This document shows positions 1-8,547 of a stretch of DNA of 64,000 nt, one piece after another. Position 1 is the first letter of the stretch; each line of letters opens with the position of its first letter. The translations under genes and the position numbers were made by a program. The notes below the pieces were generated by a model that worked only from the letters and a program-made list of their open reading frames with translations, had not been told where the DNA came from and did no database searches. The DNA comes from Nitrospirota bacterium (GTDB lineage: Bacteria > Nitrospirota > Nitrospiria > Nitrospirales > Nitrospiraceae). The stretch is taken from NCBI GenBank assembly GCA_018971525.1, contig JAGXAR010000002.1, positions 55,143-119,142 of the forward strand. The letters run 5' to 3'.

Positions 1-122
1 AGTTAAGACCATGACCGCCCCTTTGTAGGCAGATGCAAGCCAAAGGGATTCGACCCATGATAACTACGTGGGGCGGTCAAGAGGAACCGCGGCGAACGAT
101 CTGGAATGCAGGTACCCCGGTT

Positions 123-500
123 TTAACCTACATGGAGTGCTTCAGCTCGGCGACGAACCTCTTCGGCTTTTTGCGATTGTCCGAGGTTGTCATAGAGCGA
201 GGCGATATTCGCATGCAAGTGCGACAAGAGTTGTCCCAACTGTGCTTCCTGTGCGATCACGTTCGCTTCGAGTGCCAGTTTCTTTTCTTCGCTCCTGCGG
301 AAGCGTTCTTCAAGCCGTTGCACGAGTTGGATCCAGCCCTTGACCTTGCCGGAGTCCAAGTCCGGGATGGTCGGTAAGGCTTCAGCGCGATCGAGGGATT
401 TTTCGGTTTGATTCATCCAATTGATGAAGACGAGAAAATCACCAAGCGTAATTTTTAGTGCGGATGAGGCGCCTTCTTCTTCGATGACCAGGTCTTCCAT
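123..500 (-). CDS. hypothetical coiled-coil protein
   Basis: I do not recognise a family for this 125-residue protein. It is acidic at the N-terminus (MEDLVIEEEG). From about residue 55 it is strongly charged and helical (RLEERFRRSEEKKLALEANVIAQE), which suggests a coiled coil, and it ends in a TPR-like helix (SLYDNLGQSQKAEEVRRRAE). There is no signal peptide or membrane segment, so it is probably cytosolic. The start is supported by an AAGGAG ribosome site about 6 nt upstream of the ATG. It stands alone on the minus strand. Confidence 0.65.
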   Translation of the reverse strand: MEDLVIEEEGASSALKITLGDFLVFINWMNQTEKSLDRAEALPTIPDLDSGKVKGWIQLVQRLEERFRRSEEKKLALEANVIAQEAQLGQLLSHLHANIASLYDNLGQSQKAEEVRRRAEALHVG

Positions 501-841
501 TACAACTCCTTGTGAAGCAAATTATTTCGGATAGTGTGTGGCAGACGAACGAGATATCTCTGCCAAATTGCCGGTGAAGTTTTCTGTTACCGGCTCCTAA
601 AAAACGAATACCGCAGCGAGCTCAAAGCGAGCCACCTCCTTCCTATGTCCGGTCTTTGGCGAGAAACGGAGAGCAGGTCCAAGAGTGGGCAACCCATAGG
701 CTACATCCGGTAGTAGTGGTCGAGTAATACTGCGTCAGCAATGATATTGTCAACAGGTCTCTTGGGGATTGATAAAGAGAAACCTCTTCCGAATTCTTAG
801 GCATGCGGACGAAATCAAGAAGAGCAGGAAGTGGACGATGA
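501..841. other. intergenic, no gene recognised
   Basis: About 340 bp between two minus-strand genes. Open frames here are short, lack ribosome sites and have no protein-like composition. I see no RNA gene, repeat or convincing terminator. Confidence 0.5.
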
Positions 842-1162
842 CTATCCTTGAGGTGACAGGGGCGGAACGTTCGGATAGATTCCGTGTGGGAGACGTTCGG
901 GGCCGATTGCCCCTTCGCAGGCATACCCTGGCTCAAAGGGCCAAAGGAGGGATCGACCTTCCCAAGAACCTTTCACCTGGATCGTACTCAGAGAGACCCC
1001 AAGTCGAGCCGCCTCCTCGCGTATGGTGGAGAGGCAGCCTTCGTAGGAATAGGCGCGGCGACCCAGTATGATCGGCTCGCCCGTCTGGTTATGGAACACA
1101 GTATAGGACTCAGCGCAGCCTGCCAGGAGCATCATTATGATGAGCATAAGACCTTTCGTCAT
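842..1162 (-). CDS. small secreted lipoprotein, unknown function
   Basis: A 106-residue protein with a lipoprotein signal peptide: a short charged start (MTK), a hydrophobic core (LMLIIMMLL) and the lipobox LAGC with the acylated Cys near residue 16. The mature part is small and contains two further cysteines (YEGC, GYAC) that could form a disulfide. A GAGGGTGA ribosome site precedes the ATG. It is probably anchored in the outer or inner membrane facing the periplasm. I recognise no domain. It lies just downstream of a PilZ gene on the same strand. Confidence 0.65.
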   Translation of the reverse strand: MTKGLMLIIMMLLAGCAESYTVFHNQTGEPIILGRRAYSYEGCLSTIREEAARLGVSLSTIQVKGSWEGRSLLWPFEPGYACEGAIGPERLPHGIYPNVPPLSPQG

Positions 1163-1193
1163 ACGCCTTCACCCTCGCTTGCTGGTGTGATTA

Positions 1194-1550
1194 TCAGGAA
1201 TGCGCCCCTTGCCACGCGCTGGATCTGGGTGGCAGCGCGAGAGGGACCTGCTTCTTGACGAGCCGACCTAAGCGGACTTGGTCATCACCAGGCATTTGAA
1301 TAAACTCGACACCGAACCGTTGTCCCTCGCACCACCGTACTTTGGCTAATCCGACTCGAAGCGGAGACGTGGTGTCAGGGACGAGCATTCTCATTTCAAG
1401 ATAGGAGCCGGGCTTTACTCGTTTTCGGCTGTGGACAGCGCAGCCAGGGACAGACACGTTGAGCACGGTTCCCTCCCCCACATAGGCCTCACCAGCAAAC
1501 ACAACGGGGAAGTGTGTGTGGACTCGTTCGCAGTACCGAAGTTTCGTCAT
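1194..1550 (-). CDS. PilZ-domain protein
   Basis: A 118-residue, single-domain protein. The N-terminal RYCERVHTHFP resembles the RxxxR element of PilZ domains that binds cyclic-di-GMP, although here the second Arg appears replaced. It is followed by the beta-strand motif GEGTVLNVSVPGCAV, which matches the PilZ D/NxSxxG signature with S and G in place. It is therefore likely a c-di-GMP-responsive or degenerate PilZ adaptor in the cytosol. The open frame extends upstream, but the ATG at 1550 has an AAGGAG site 8-9 nt before it, so I use that start. Substitution of the Arg motif leaves ligand binding uncertain. Confidence 0.7.
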   Translation of the reverse strand: MTKLRYCERVHTHFPVVFAGEAYVGEGTVLNVSVPGCAVHSRKRVKPGSYLEMRMLVPDTTSPLRVGLAKVRWCEGQRFGVEFIQMPGDDQVRLGRLVKKQVPLALPPRSSAWQGAHS

Positions 1551-1928
1551 CGCAGTTGACTCCTTCTCGGTCAGACGATTAGAGAGCACAGAGTACCACA
1601 GTCTTCCTTCAGCACGCGAGAGGACCCCTCGTTCGTGGGATCTGGCACAAGAGAGGCTGGGGCCTCCCCGCAGCATCCTCCACCGAACCGCAAAGTGCGG
1701 CAAGGAGAGCCAAGAAAAGGGAAGCCTCCACCCTCATCTCCCTACGAAAGTTGGGAGTCATGAATAACTACAAATCATTGGAATCATGAGACAGCCAAGC
1801 ATTTTGCCCTCCCTCCAAGACGGCATAGAATCTGCGCTTGCAACATCACAGCACAGGGTCAGCTTTCGAGCAATATGAAAAGACTCGCCGCAGGGTTACG
1901 CAGGTTTCGGCACAGGGAGGAAACAAAG

Positions 1929-2630
1929 ATGAACACGCTTGAACTCCACAACGAACCATATAGCGATGGTTCAGGACGCCGGACATTCGGCCTCATGGGA
2001 TCCGCCAGATTTCTTGCCTGCGCAGGCGTGGTACTGATGGCGACTGCGGTGCCCTCTATTCTCGCCGATGCGCAGGTCTCTGGACACGTCGATCCTACGG
2101 GTCAGATGAGCCTCACGAATGTATCGATAGATGAGCGTGTCACGGCAGTTCGCCGCAAGGCCCGGTATCACATAGGTTTGGCGGATCTAGAACTTGAGCA
2201 AGCTGTCAGACGTGCGGCTCAGCAGCACCACCTTCAACCGGCCTTGCTCCTTGCGGTGATGAAGGTCGAGTCTTCCTTTAATCCGACAGTGGTCTCTAAG
2301 GCGGGAGCGGTAGGACTCATGCAGTTGATTCCGGAAACCGCCATCCGGCATGGCGTGCGTAACCTCTACGATGCGAACGACAACATCACCGGTGGGGCCA
2401 AGCACCTGCGTTACCTCCTAGACCGGTTCCACGGGAACATCCGGTTAGCCTTGGCTGCCTATAACGCGGGAGAACGCAAGGTGGATCGATATGGACAGAT
2501 TCCACCCTATAAGGAAACACAGGATTATGTGAAAAAGGTGATCGTATATTATCGTAGCTACAAGAAGGACGGTTGGATCATGCCGGTTGTGATGACCGCC
2601 CCGTCTACGCACGCAGGCCGACCGTACTAA
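1929..2630 (+). CDS. lytic transglycosylase, SLT domain
   Basis: A 233-residue protein that would cleave peptidoglycan glycan strands in the periplasm. An N-terminal hydrophobic segment (FLACAGVVLMATAVPSILADA) acts as signal peptide or anchor. The C-terminal half is a Slt70-type lysozyme-like domain. The catalytic Glu is in MKVESSFNP, followed by KAGAVGLMQL and the AYNAGERKV motif near residue 180, and then the RYGQIPPYKETQDYV segment typical of this family. An upstream in-frame ATG at 1875 exists, but the ATG at 1929 has a GGGAGG ribosome site 7-8 nt before it. It is a single gene with nothing related next to it. Confidence 0.9.
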   Translation: MNTLELHNEPYSDGSGRRTFGLMGSARFLACAGVVLMATAVPSILADAQVSGHVDPTGQMSLTNVSIDERVTAVRRKARYHIGLADLELEQAVRRAAQQHHLQPALLLAVMKVESSFNPTVVSKAGAVGLMQLIPETAIRHGVRNLYDANDNITGGAKHLRYLLDRFHGNIRLALAAYNAGERKVDRYGQIPPYKETQDYVKKVIVYYRSYKKDGWIMPVVMTAPSTHAGRPY

Positions 2631-2771
2631 TCGATCGCCTGTGATCTCGTGTGGTCAAGGAAGCCTTGATTCGGGTTAGGGGTCCATCCGAAGAGACAGG
2701 GGCCTAAAGCCGTTGTAAGGATCACAAAGTGAAGCGAAGCGTAGAATAAAACAGTTGAGGAGGTGGAGGCG

Positions 2772-2969
2772 TTAGACGGGTTTCTCAGCAACGTAATCCA
2801 AGTATTTCCACAGTTCCTTGGCATCCTCTTCGGCGAAAACCAGAGGGGTATTGTTAGCGGATCCCGCGAAATAGACCTTGAGCGACATCTCATCTTGCCA
2901 AATCTGTGCTTCGCAGTAGCTCACACTATCGAGGTTTAAGGCTTTCTTGCCGATACGAACGAAGTGCAT
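2772..2969 (-). CDS. small conserved-looking hypothetical protein
   Basis: A 65-residue protein of the pattern MHFVRIGKKALNL...SLKVYFAG...LVFAEEDAKELWKYLD. It reads as a small alpha/beta fold, with two or three strands followed by a helix, and no signal peptide. The start is chosen by a GGCGAGGAGA ribosome site before the ATG at 2969; the open frame itself runs further upstream. No family is recognised. It lies just outside the left border of the integrative element. Confidence 0.6.
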   Translation of the reverse strand: MHFVRIGKKALNLDSVSYCEAQIWQDEMSLKVYFAGSANNTPLVFAEEDAKELWKYLDYVAEKPV

Positions 2970-3133
2970 AGCGTCTCCTCGCCCTGTGCCAACTCCTGGC
3001 CGACTATAACACCTCATGGCCTTCCGTCAAACGCTTCCGTATTTTCCGGCAAGGTCTCGTAGGCAAGGGGAGAGTGAGGATTTGTAGATGATTGAAGTTT
3101 CCTGGCGATGGATCAGTTATATAAGGAAGCGAG

Positions 3134-3178
3134 TGGTTGCGGGGGAAGGATTTGAACCTTCGACCTTTGGGTTATGAG
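3134..3178. repeat. attL, orphan tRNA-fMet 3' half
   Basis: These 45 bp are identical to 9663-9707 within the tRNA-fMet gene, covering the anticodon arm 3' side, T arm, acceptor 3' strand and CCA. Identity stops at 3178/9707. This is the displaced 3' end of the original tRNA gene and marks the left end of the element. Confidence 0.92.
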
Positions 3179-3560
3179 GCCGTAAGGGGTATTTTCTTAA
3201 CACCCTGATCTTCCGTCTGGTTTCTCGCATTAATAAATTAATCGAGGGCTTATAGCTTTCTATCTGTTGCGCTGGCTTCTAAATGGTTCTATGCTTTTCG
3301 ACGCTCTTTAGCACAATTTTGTCACACTGCTACTACTCTGAAGAATCGGCAATAGCCAACGCAACAATTATATGATTACCTTGGCCTACCAGAAGGCTGT
3401 TTTTGGGCGAGCAGTCGAGATGCTATGAATAAAGGTTGTTGCATCTGAAGCTTAGGCGCTCCAAAAAAAACCTTAAATCTTCCGAAATACCATCATTCCC
3501 CCGCCCACCCTTGCGCCCCCTTCGCCACCCTCCTAGAATGAGCCTCCCTGCGAGGCTCCC
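3179..3560. other. element left arm, non-coding
   Basis: AT-richer than the flanking core genes, with no convincing gene. It contains TTTAGCACAAT at 3307-3317, which recurs at 9582-9592 near the other end of the element. That makes it a possible integrase arm-type site. Confidence 0.4.
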
Positions 3561-3638
3561 ATGCCCTTCACGATTCGCCCCTACCGTCGGTTTCCGGTGC
3601 AGTGCTCCCTGCCATACCATTCAACAACCTCATGATGA
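3561..3638 (+). pseudogene. 5' fragment of a PilZ-type gene
   Basis: An ATG with a GAGG site opens a 24-residue reading MPFTIRPYRRFPVQCSLPYH and then meets tandem TGA TGA stops. The RPYRRFPV motif is the N-terminal RxxxR region of many short PilZ proteins, so this looks like a truncated copy. The rest of the domain is absent in this frame. Confidence 0.45.
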
Positions 3639-3850
3639 GTGAGGGATGTAGACGACAGGAGGGGCAATGTCGATGAGTTCTCTCGACGATCCCCGAAGAG
3701 AAATGGCATAGCCTGCAGCAGGCAGACTCGTGGTAGCGTCCAAGATCTTGCAGCCAGTTTTGGAGACGTCTTTCAGAGTTCCCTCTCCTGTGACGATTCA
3801 CGCGCTTTGTTTTCAGGAGTAGCTGACTCGGTACCGAATCGGATCCTACT
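3630..3850 (-). pseudogene. decayed PilZ-like gene
   Basis: One minus-strand frame reads IRYRVSYS, two stops, then VTGEGTLKDVSKTGCKIL and further beta-type sequence to a stop at 3630-3632. GxGTLxDxSxTGCxI is the PilZ core motif, but stops interrupt the segment in front of it. I therefore call it a broken gene. An alternative is a chance resemblance, but the motif is long and in the right order after the RxxxS-type strand. Confidence 0.4.
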
Positions 3851-4233
3851 GAGGTGTTCTCCTCTTGTCCTAGACGTGGAGGCCATCGAAATTCTGATGT
3901 GCCACGATCGTTTTTCCGCAGCCTGTTCGGGATGGATTCCTCCATTCCCGTGAAACCCTCGCCAATTGTGGCCCCAGCGCCACCCCCCCCTTTCTGGGCA
4001 ACATCGATCCCCTCTTTTTGGGGATAGTTAAAATTCTGGGGATGCGGGTATTCTCACACTGTCGCGGGGGACAAAGGATCCGTGGCGGAACCACTGAGAA
4101 GGTCCCGATGAAGCTTTGCCACCCCGTTCTCAAGATCAATAACCAGAAAGCTCATTCGGTCTCGGATCGGCGCTATGTGGATATCATCAACTTCTGATAA
4201 GCCTGGTCGTCGATTTGTTACCCGGAGGTAAGT
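3851..4233. other. element interior, non-coding
   Basis: No gene is supported. There is a C-rich tract near 3985-3995, and the end of the segment holds the CCCGGAGGTAAGT ribosome site of the SGNH gene. Confidence 0.4.
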
Positions 4234-5940
4234 ATGGGTAGTCGAGAGCCGAAGGCATCTGCCATAGGGATATCTTCCAAGAAGAAGCCTGTATTTTTGT
4301 TTATTACAGCTGTAATAGTAGCGCTGCTCCCGCTCGTAGTATTAGAAGTGGGCTTACGGGTTGGGGGATTCCATGTGCCACAGGATCCGTTCCTGAGTTT
4401 CGGGACGGTTCCAGAATTCTTCATCACGAAGGAAATTGACGGGAAGCTCTATTACACAGTGTCGCGTAGTGATGTGTACCTTGAACGCGAGACGATTTTC
4501 CCGGCTCGAAAAGCACCGAATACCTTTCGTGTGATTTGTCTCGGGAGCTCTGCAAGCGCGGGCTGGCCGCACCAGGGCAATGAAGTTTATACGGCCTACC
4601 TGCAAGAGGCACTGCAGCGGGCGTTTCCTGATCGACAGATCGAGGTCCTGAACCTCGGCGCGCATGCCTATGCATCCTATCGGAACCGGCTCATATTCCA
4701 AGAAGCCATTGAGTTTGAGCCCGATGCCTTCGTTATTTGGACCGGAAACAATGAATTCCTGGAAAAGCGTGTGTATCAGACCGAACAGGTATGGCTTGAG
4801 CCGGTGTTGGCAGTCGCCAACAAGTCACTTCTGTATCGAGGATTGCGAGGAAGCCGCGTGGGACGTTGGTTGTTTCCTGGAAATACGCTCAGTGCTTATG
4901 AGCGGGCGTTTGGTTGGTTCACGGTGTGGTCTAAAATTGAGCAGGTTGCCCTAGCATTGCGGACGAATCCTGAGCAGTTTTCTGCGGTTAAGCGGCACTA
5001 TGAATCCAGCGTCGAATCGATGGTGGAGATGGCTCAGGACAAAGGGATTCCAGTAGTATTGGCTACGGTGCCGGTAAATTTGCGTGAGTGGCGTCCCACC
5101 GTGTCGTGTCACTCCGGAGAGGGTGCTCGACTGGAGCAATGGCAAGCCCGGTATCATGAGGGTCGTCGTCGGCTCTTGGAAGGAAACTACCCTAGTGCGA
5201 TTGAAGCGTTGGCAGCTTCCACCGAGTTAGACCCTCAGTACGCTGATGGGTACTTTTATCTGGGAAAGGCGTTTGAGGCGCAGAAGCAATTCGACCGTGC
5301 CTACGCCAATTATAGCCTGGCCCGTGATTACGATTGCAATCCCTTCCGTGCCATCTCTGCGTTCAACGAATCAATTCACCAGATTGCAGGTCGTCACTCA
5401 AACGTAACGTTGGCGGATCTCACAGGGGCATTTTCAGCCGCCGCGGCTCCCTACGCGCCAGGATTCGACCTTTTTCTTGATTATGTGCATCCAACTAAGC
5501 GAGGCAATTTAGTGGCCGCAGAATCCGTGTTCAAGGCGCTAATTGAGGCACGCCTGCTCACGGGGAGCGAGGCGAGTCCGAGATTTACGCATGTTCCGAA
5601 AGGCACTGGTCCAAACAAGGTGCCCTATGATGATTGGCATGATACCGTCATCCAGAAGAGGATCATTAAATACTTCATGATACAGCACCAGGACGACAGT
5701 ATCATTCAACGGTCGCGATATCTCCTGGACACGCCGGAACTCAGGGAGCAACTCACCGTAGAGGACCGACAATTTTTAGAGAAGGCAAAGGCGTTGTACT
5801 CGGGGATCGTGGCAAGCGAACAGCAGTGGATGGCCGAGAAAGCCCCGGACCCGCGTGAACAGAACAAAGCGCGATTGTTGGAGTTCTACAAAAACACGTT
5901 CACGGGCTACGAGGATTATAAACAGAATCGGGCATATTGA
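4234..5940 (+). CDS. membrane-anchored SGNH hydrolase with TPR
   Basis: A 568-residue protein. An N-terminal transmembrane helix lies at about 20-45 (FLFITAVIVALLPLVVLEVGL). It is followed by an SGNH/GDSL-type esterase fold split around a TPR insert: block I is CLGSSASAGWP near 105, block III is WTGNNEFLE near 170, and block V is FLDYVHPT near 415 with the Asp-His pair. TPR-like helices (EGNYPSAIEALAASTELDPQYADGYFYLGKAF) lie at about 315-360. The catalytic domain probably acts outside the inner membrane on acylated glycans or lipids. Its substrate cannot be told from sequence. It is the only intact cargo gene in the element, and its start is fixed by a CGGAGG site. Confidence 0.78.
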   Translation: MGSREPKASAIGISSKKKPVFLFITAVIVALLPLVVLEVGLRVGGFHVPQDPFLSFGTVPEFFITKEIDGKLYYTVSRSDVYLERETIFPARKAPNTFRVICLGSSASAGWPHQGNEVYTAYLQEALQRAFPDRQIEVLNLGAHAYASYRNRLIFQEAIEFEPDAFVIWTGNNEFLEKRVYQTEQVWLEPVLAVANKSLLYRGLRGSRVGRWLFPGNTLSAYERAFGWFTVWSKIEQVALALRTNPEQFSAVKRHYESSVESMVEMAQDKGIPVVLATVPVNLREWRPTVSCHSGEGARLEQWQARYHEGRRRLLEGNYPSAIEALAASTELDPQYADGYFYLGKAFEAQKQFDRAYANYSLARDYDCNPFRAISAFNESIHQIAGRHSNVTLADLTGAFSAAAAPYAPGFDLFLDYVHPTKRGNLVAAESVFKALIEARLLTGSEASPRFTHVPKGTGPNKVPYDDWHDTVIQKRIIKYFMIQHQDDSIIQRSRYLLDTPELREQLTVEDRQFLEKAKALYSGIVASEQQWMAEKAPDPREQNKARLLEFYKNTFTGYEDYKQNRAY

Positions 5941-5975
5941 CCTCCAATTTGACTATTCACCCCATCCTGGCCGAC

Positions 5976-6373
5976 TTCTCTGGCCCCGTTGTCTCCGTCC
6001 TTGACCGCAACACCATGGAAGTTCTACACAATTAACATCCTGAACGCATACATCTCAATGGCATCGATTGCCCCGAGAAAGGCCAGGCCTTCGGCAAGCG
6101 AGCCAAGCAAGCCGCGTTAGAACGAGTGTTCGGTAAAGAGGTGACGCTCCAATCATTCCGGAAGGACACGTACGGGCGTACAATAGCTGATATGCTTTTA
6201 GCCGATGGCCCAACGTCAATCACGCACTCGTCAAAGACGGCTGGTGCTGGCGGTATCGGAAGTATGCGCCAGGGGGAGATACCACACTTGAACGCTTAGA
6301 AACTGAGGCGAGAGAGACAAGGCGGGGGCTATGGGTAGAACCGAACCCTATTACACTTACACCGTGGAAGTAG
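5976..6373 (+). pseudogene. thermonuclease-like (SNase) pseudogene
   Basis: Translation gives VVSVLDRNTMEVLHN, a TAA stop, then RIHLNGIDCPEKGQAFGKRA and FGKEVTLQSFRKDTYGRTIAD. A frameshift near 6210 follows, and the next frame continues VNHALVKDGWCWRYRKYAPGGDTTLERLE and RRGLWVEPNPI to a stop at 6371-6373. This is the full staphylococcal-nuclease (TNase) fold order, including the RLxGIDCPE and YGR catalytic segments. It is inactivated by one nonsense codon and one frameshift. Its decay suggests the element is old enough for cargo loss. Confidence 0.8.
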
Positions 6374-6787
6374 AGACGACTTGGCAGAAGAAGAAAATGT
6401 CCTTATAGCTGATGCCTCCCTTGACGCGTCCCCACGGGCAGCTGAGCTTTGCGGTGTCATACGAATCGAGTCTATATCCTCCGAGATCCATGGGGTGTAC
6501 AGGGTACTGATGCTAGTTCTCTTCTCCTCGTCGCGTGGTTTGTCCCCCCGCTCGTGACGCAGACCACTCGTACGCCACGAGCCAACGCAAACTTGTCTCA
6601 ACGCCGCGTCAAAGATTGACCGGGCCGTTGCTCAATCAAGGCCTGCATCTTCCTAACTGCCCTAAACTGCCCCCAACAGCCTAATTCCCTTCTCCTCCCC
6701 TTTACCCTACGTTCGTGATGACGCCGAGCAGATGCTGGCCTGGCCACCTGAGCGCGATGTCATGCGCACGAGAGCGCACCAAAGCAT
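6374..6787. other. element interior, possible leader/control region
   Basis: No supported gene in about 410 bp. The right part is pyrimidine-rich and leads into the 10-bp tandem repeats in front of the HTH and Rep genes, so it may be the control or origin region. Confidence 0.4.
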
Positions 6788-6788
6788 A

Positions 6789-6818
6789 CATAAGCAGCCA
6801 TAAGCAGTCATAAGCAGC
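6789..6818 (+). repeat. three tandem 10-bp repeats, iteron-like
   Basis: CATAAGCAGC, CATAAGCAGT and CATAAGCAGC occur back to back, about 70 bp before the first HTH gene and about 370 bp before the Rep gene. The period is one helical turn, which suggests cooperative protein binding on one DNA face, as at plasmid iterons or excisionase sites. The function is inferred. Confidence 0.65.
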
Positions 6819-6887
6819 CTCCTGCCTAATTCCCAAGACGGAGGCTCGGGCGTTATGGTGGAAGACATTTATATACAAGGAGGGTGC

Positions 6888-7097
6888 ATGAAGACATCAG
6901 ACCTGTCGATCAAAGAACTCGCGGTCTTCATTGGCGTGAGCACGGATATCATCCGGCGGGCGGTTCGCAAGGGTGAGATCCCCGCGACACGTGTCGGAAC
7001 CGCGTTGCGGTTCGAGCTACGCCAGGTCCGGCGTCAGATGGAACGGAATGCTGTCGTCCGCCTGCAGAGGGGATCGGCCAGCGCGCCGGGCGGCTAG
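6888..7097 (+). CDS. excisionase-like HTH protein (first)
   Basis: A 69-residue basic DNA-binding protein of the helix-turn-helix_17/excisionase type: LSIKELAVFIGVSTDIIRRAVRKGEIPATRVGTALRF is the winged-HTH pattern of recombination directionality factors and AlpA-like regulators. The start is set by an AAGGAGGGTGC site before the ATG at 6888. It sits directly after the tandem 10-bp repeats and before the Rep gene. It may therefore control replication or excision by binding those repeats. The Arg-rich C-terminus fits DNA contact. Confidence 0.7.
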   Translation: MKTSDLSIKELAVFIGVSTDIIRRAVRKGEIPATRVGTALRFELRQVRRQMERNAVVRLQRGSASAPGG

Positions 7098-7121
7098 AGC
7101 CGGCCGCGCGCAGGACGATCA

Positions 7122-7146
7122 GCCCCCGGATCGGTAACACGGGGGC
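7122..7146. other. stem-loop before rep gene
   Basis: GCCCCCG (7122-7128) and CGGGGGC (7140-7146) can pair around an 11-nt loop, 40 bp upstream of the Rep start. It could be a terminator of the HTH gene without a T-run, or a nick-site hairpin for the rolling-circle protein. The sequence alone does not decide. Confidence 0.35.
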
Positions 7147-7185
7147 ACTACCCACAGGGATCGTTGCAGGAGGTCTAAGGATTCC

Positions 7186-8217
7186 ATGAGTTCCCCCTTC
7201 ACCCTCACCATTGATTGGCTCGCCTTTACCTTGCCGTCAGGCTCCGCTCAGGACACGATGCAGATGCTAGGAGGTGACTGGACCAAGAGCGCAACCGGCT
7301 TTCGCGGCTATCCCGCGTCCTGGATCACCGCGAGTGCAAGCCGGGGAGTTGGCAAACTTGGAACTCGCGCGCCCCGTGCTCCTCTCGAAGTCCATGTTGA
7401 TCTGTCCGCCGGGATTGTCGCGCCATGGCCGTCAGGGAAGGTCCGGACGATCCTCCAATGGATCTTGAAACAAGACGGTCACCTGACGCGCCTCGATTGT
7501 GCATTAGACGATCGGAATAGCTGTGTGCCGCTCTTAACGATCAGACAGGCCATCGAAGCGGGTCAGTGTGTCACGCGGGCGGACCGTATGCAGCGCATCT
7601 CATCGAGCTCGATCCACAACGCCACTCCCAGCGGAGAGACCCTCTATCTTGGGAGTCCTCAGAGTCAAACGATGCTGCGTATCTATGACAAGCGCCTGGA
7701 GAGTCAGACGAAACAGCGTGAGGATTGGCAAGACTACGGCATCCGGTGGGAATTGGAATTGAAAAAAGATCGGGCCCAGGGCTGCGGACAAGTCCTGTCC
7801 TACCTGGAGGAAGCTGACTGGCTTGAATTCATCGTGGGTGTACTCCGGGGCTATGTGGACTTTCGAGCGACGAGCCGAGACGAGGAGGATGAGTTTCGGT
7901 ATCGGGCTCCACTCCTCGACTGGTGGCTGCTGCTTACCGACGGCTTCAAAAAAGGCCGTCTCGTCGTGGAGAAGGAGGCTCAGACCCTCCCCAAGGTGAA
8001 GCGCTGGGTGAGTCAGTCGGTGGCCCCGATGCTGGCGGTCATCTATGCGGAGCATCCCGGTGGGCCAGCCTGGTTGGAGAGGCAAATCCTCGCGGGCAAG
8101 CGTCGATGGAAAAATAAGCATCGGGGGCTGCTGAAGAAAGAGACACCATCGGACTCTACGAAAGACGCCGGCGGTGACGCGGGCGCACCATCACAGGGGG
8201 GTGAGGGGGTGTCGTAA
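7186..8217 (+). CDS. Rep_trans/MobT-type rolling-circle initiator
   Basis: A 343-residue protein of the replication-initiation-factor family (Rep_trans, related to plasmid pT181 Rep, RstA-type phage proteins and MobT relaxases of integrative elements). Signature segments are TIDWLAFTLP at the N-terminus, HLTRLDCALDDR near 105, the very typical TLYLGSPQSQTMLRIYDKRLE near 155-175, and RWELELKKDRA near 188. It would nick one DNA strand at an origin and form a covalent intermediate. In this integrated setting it may drive replication of the excised circle or act as a mobilization relaxase. It lies between two HTH genes in the element operon. Assignment to Rep or Mob needs comparison outside this window. 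Confidence 0.78.
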   Translation: MSSPFTLTIDWLAFTLPSGSAQDTMQMLGGDWTKSATGFRGYPASWITASASRGVGKLGTRAPRAPLEVHVDLSAGIVAPWPSGKVRTILQWILKQDGHLTRLDCALDDRNSCVPLLTIRQAIEAGQCVTRADRMQRISSSSIHNATPSGETLYLGSPQSQTMLRIYDKRLESQTKQREDWQDYGIRWELELKKDRAQGCGQVLSYLEEADWLEFIVGVLRGYVDFRATSRDEEDEFRYRAPLLDWWLLLTDGFKKGRLVVEKEAQTLPKVKRWVSQSVAPMLAVIYAEHPGGPAWLERQILAGKRRWKNKHRGLLKKETPSDSTKDAGGDAGAPSQGGEGVS

Positions 8218-8248
8218 GACTCCCCCTGCTACTTTAGAAGGCATGGTC

Positions 8249-8545
8249 ATGTTGCTCACAGTGAAAGACCTCTCGGCCTGGCTCAATATGAAGCCGTCCA
8301 CGCTGTATCTGTGGGCGGCGCAGCGGAAGATTCCGTGTGTAAAGATGCATGGGTTGATCCGGTTCGATCCGGACGCCATTACCGCCTGGCTGCGTTCATT
8401 CGAGCCAGGCCCGGCAGAAGCGCTTCCTCCATTGAACCGAGAACCAAACCTCGATCTGGATCAACTTATTGAAGCAGCAAAACGCCAGGTTTATACTCCC
8501 ACCTGCGAGAAGCCAGACGAAGTCAGGGCCAAGCAAGGAGGTTAA
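8249..8545 (+). CDS. excisionase-like HTH protein (second)
   Basis: A 98-residue protein beginning MLLTVKDLSAWLNMKPSTLYLWAAQRKIPCVKMHGLIRFDPDAITAWL, which is the helix-turn-helix_17/MerR-like fold of Xis and AlpA regulators. The C-terminus is a charged tail. An AGAAGG site 7 nt upstream supports the ATG at 8249. The stop is 2 bp before the integrase ATG, so the two are co-translated. This makes it the best candidate for the directionality factor of the element. Confidence 0.72.
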   Translation: MLLTVKDLSAWLNMKPSTLYLWAAQRKIPCVKMHGLIRFDPDAITAWLRSFEPGPAEALPPLNREPNLDLDQLIEAAKRQVYTPTCEKPDEVRAKQGG

Positions 8546-8547
8546 TA

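Noticed and set aside
6789..6818. possible CRISPR array
   Set aside because: The units are only 10 bp long and adjacent without spacers; no cas genes are in the window.
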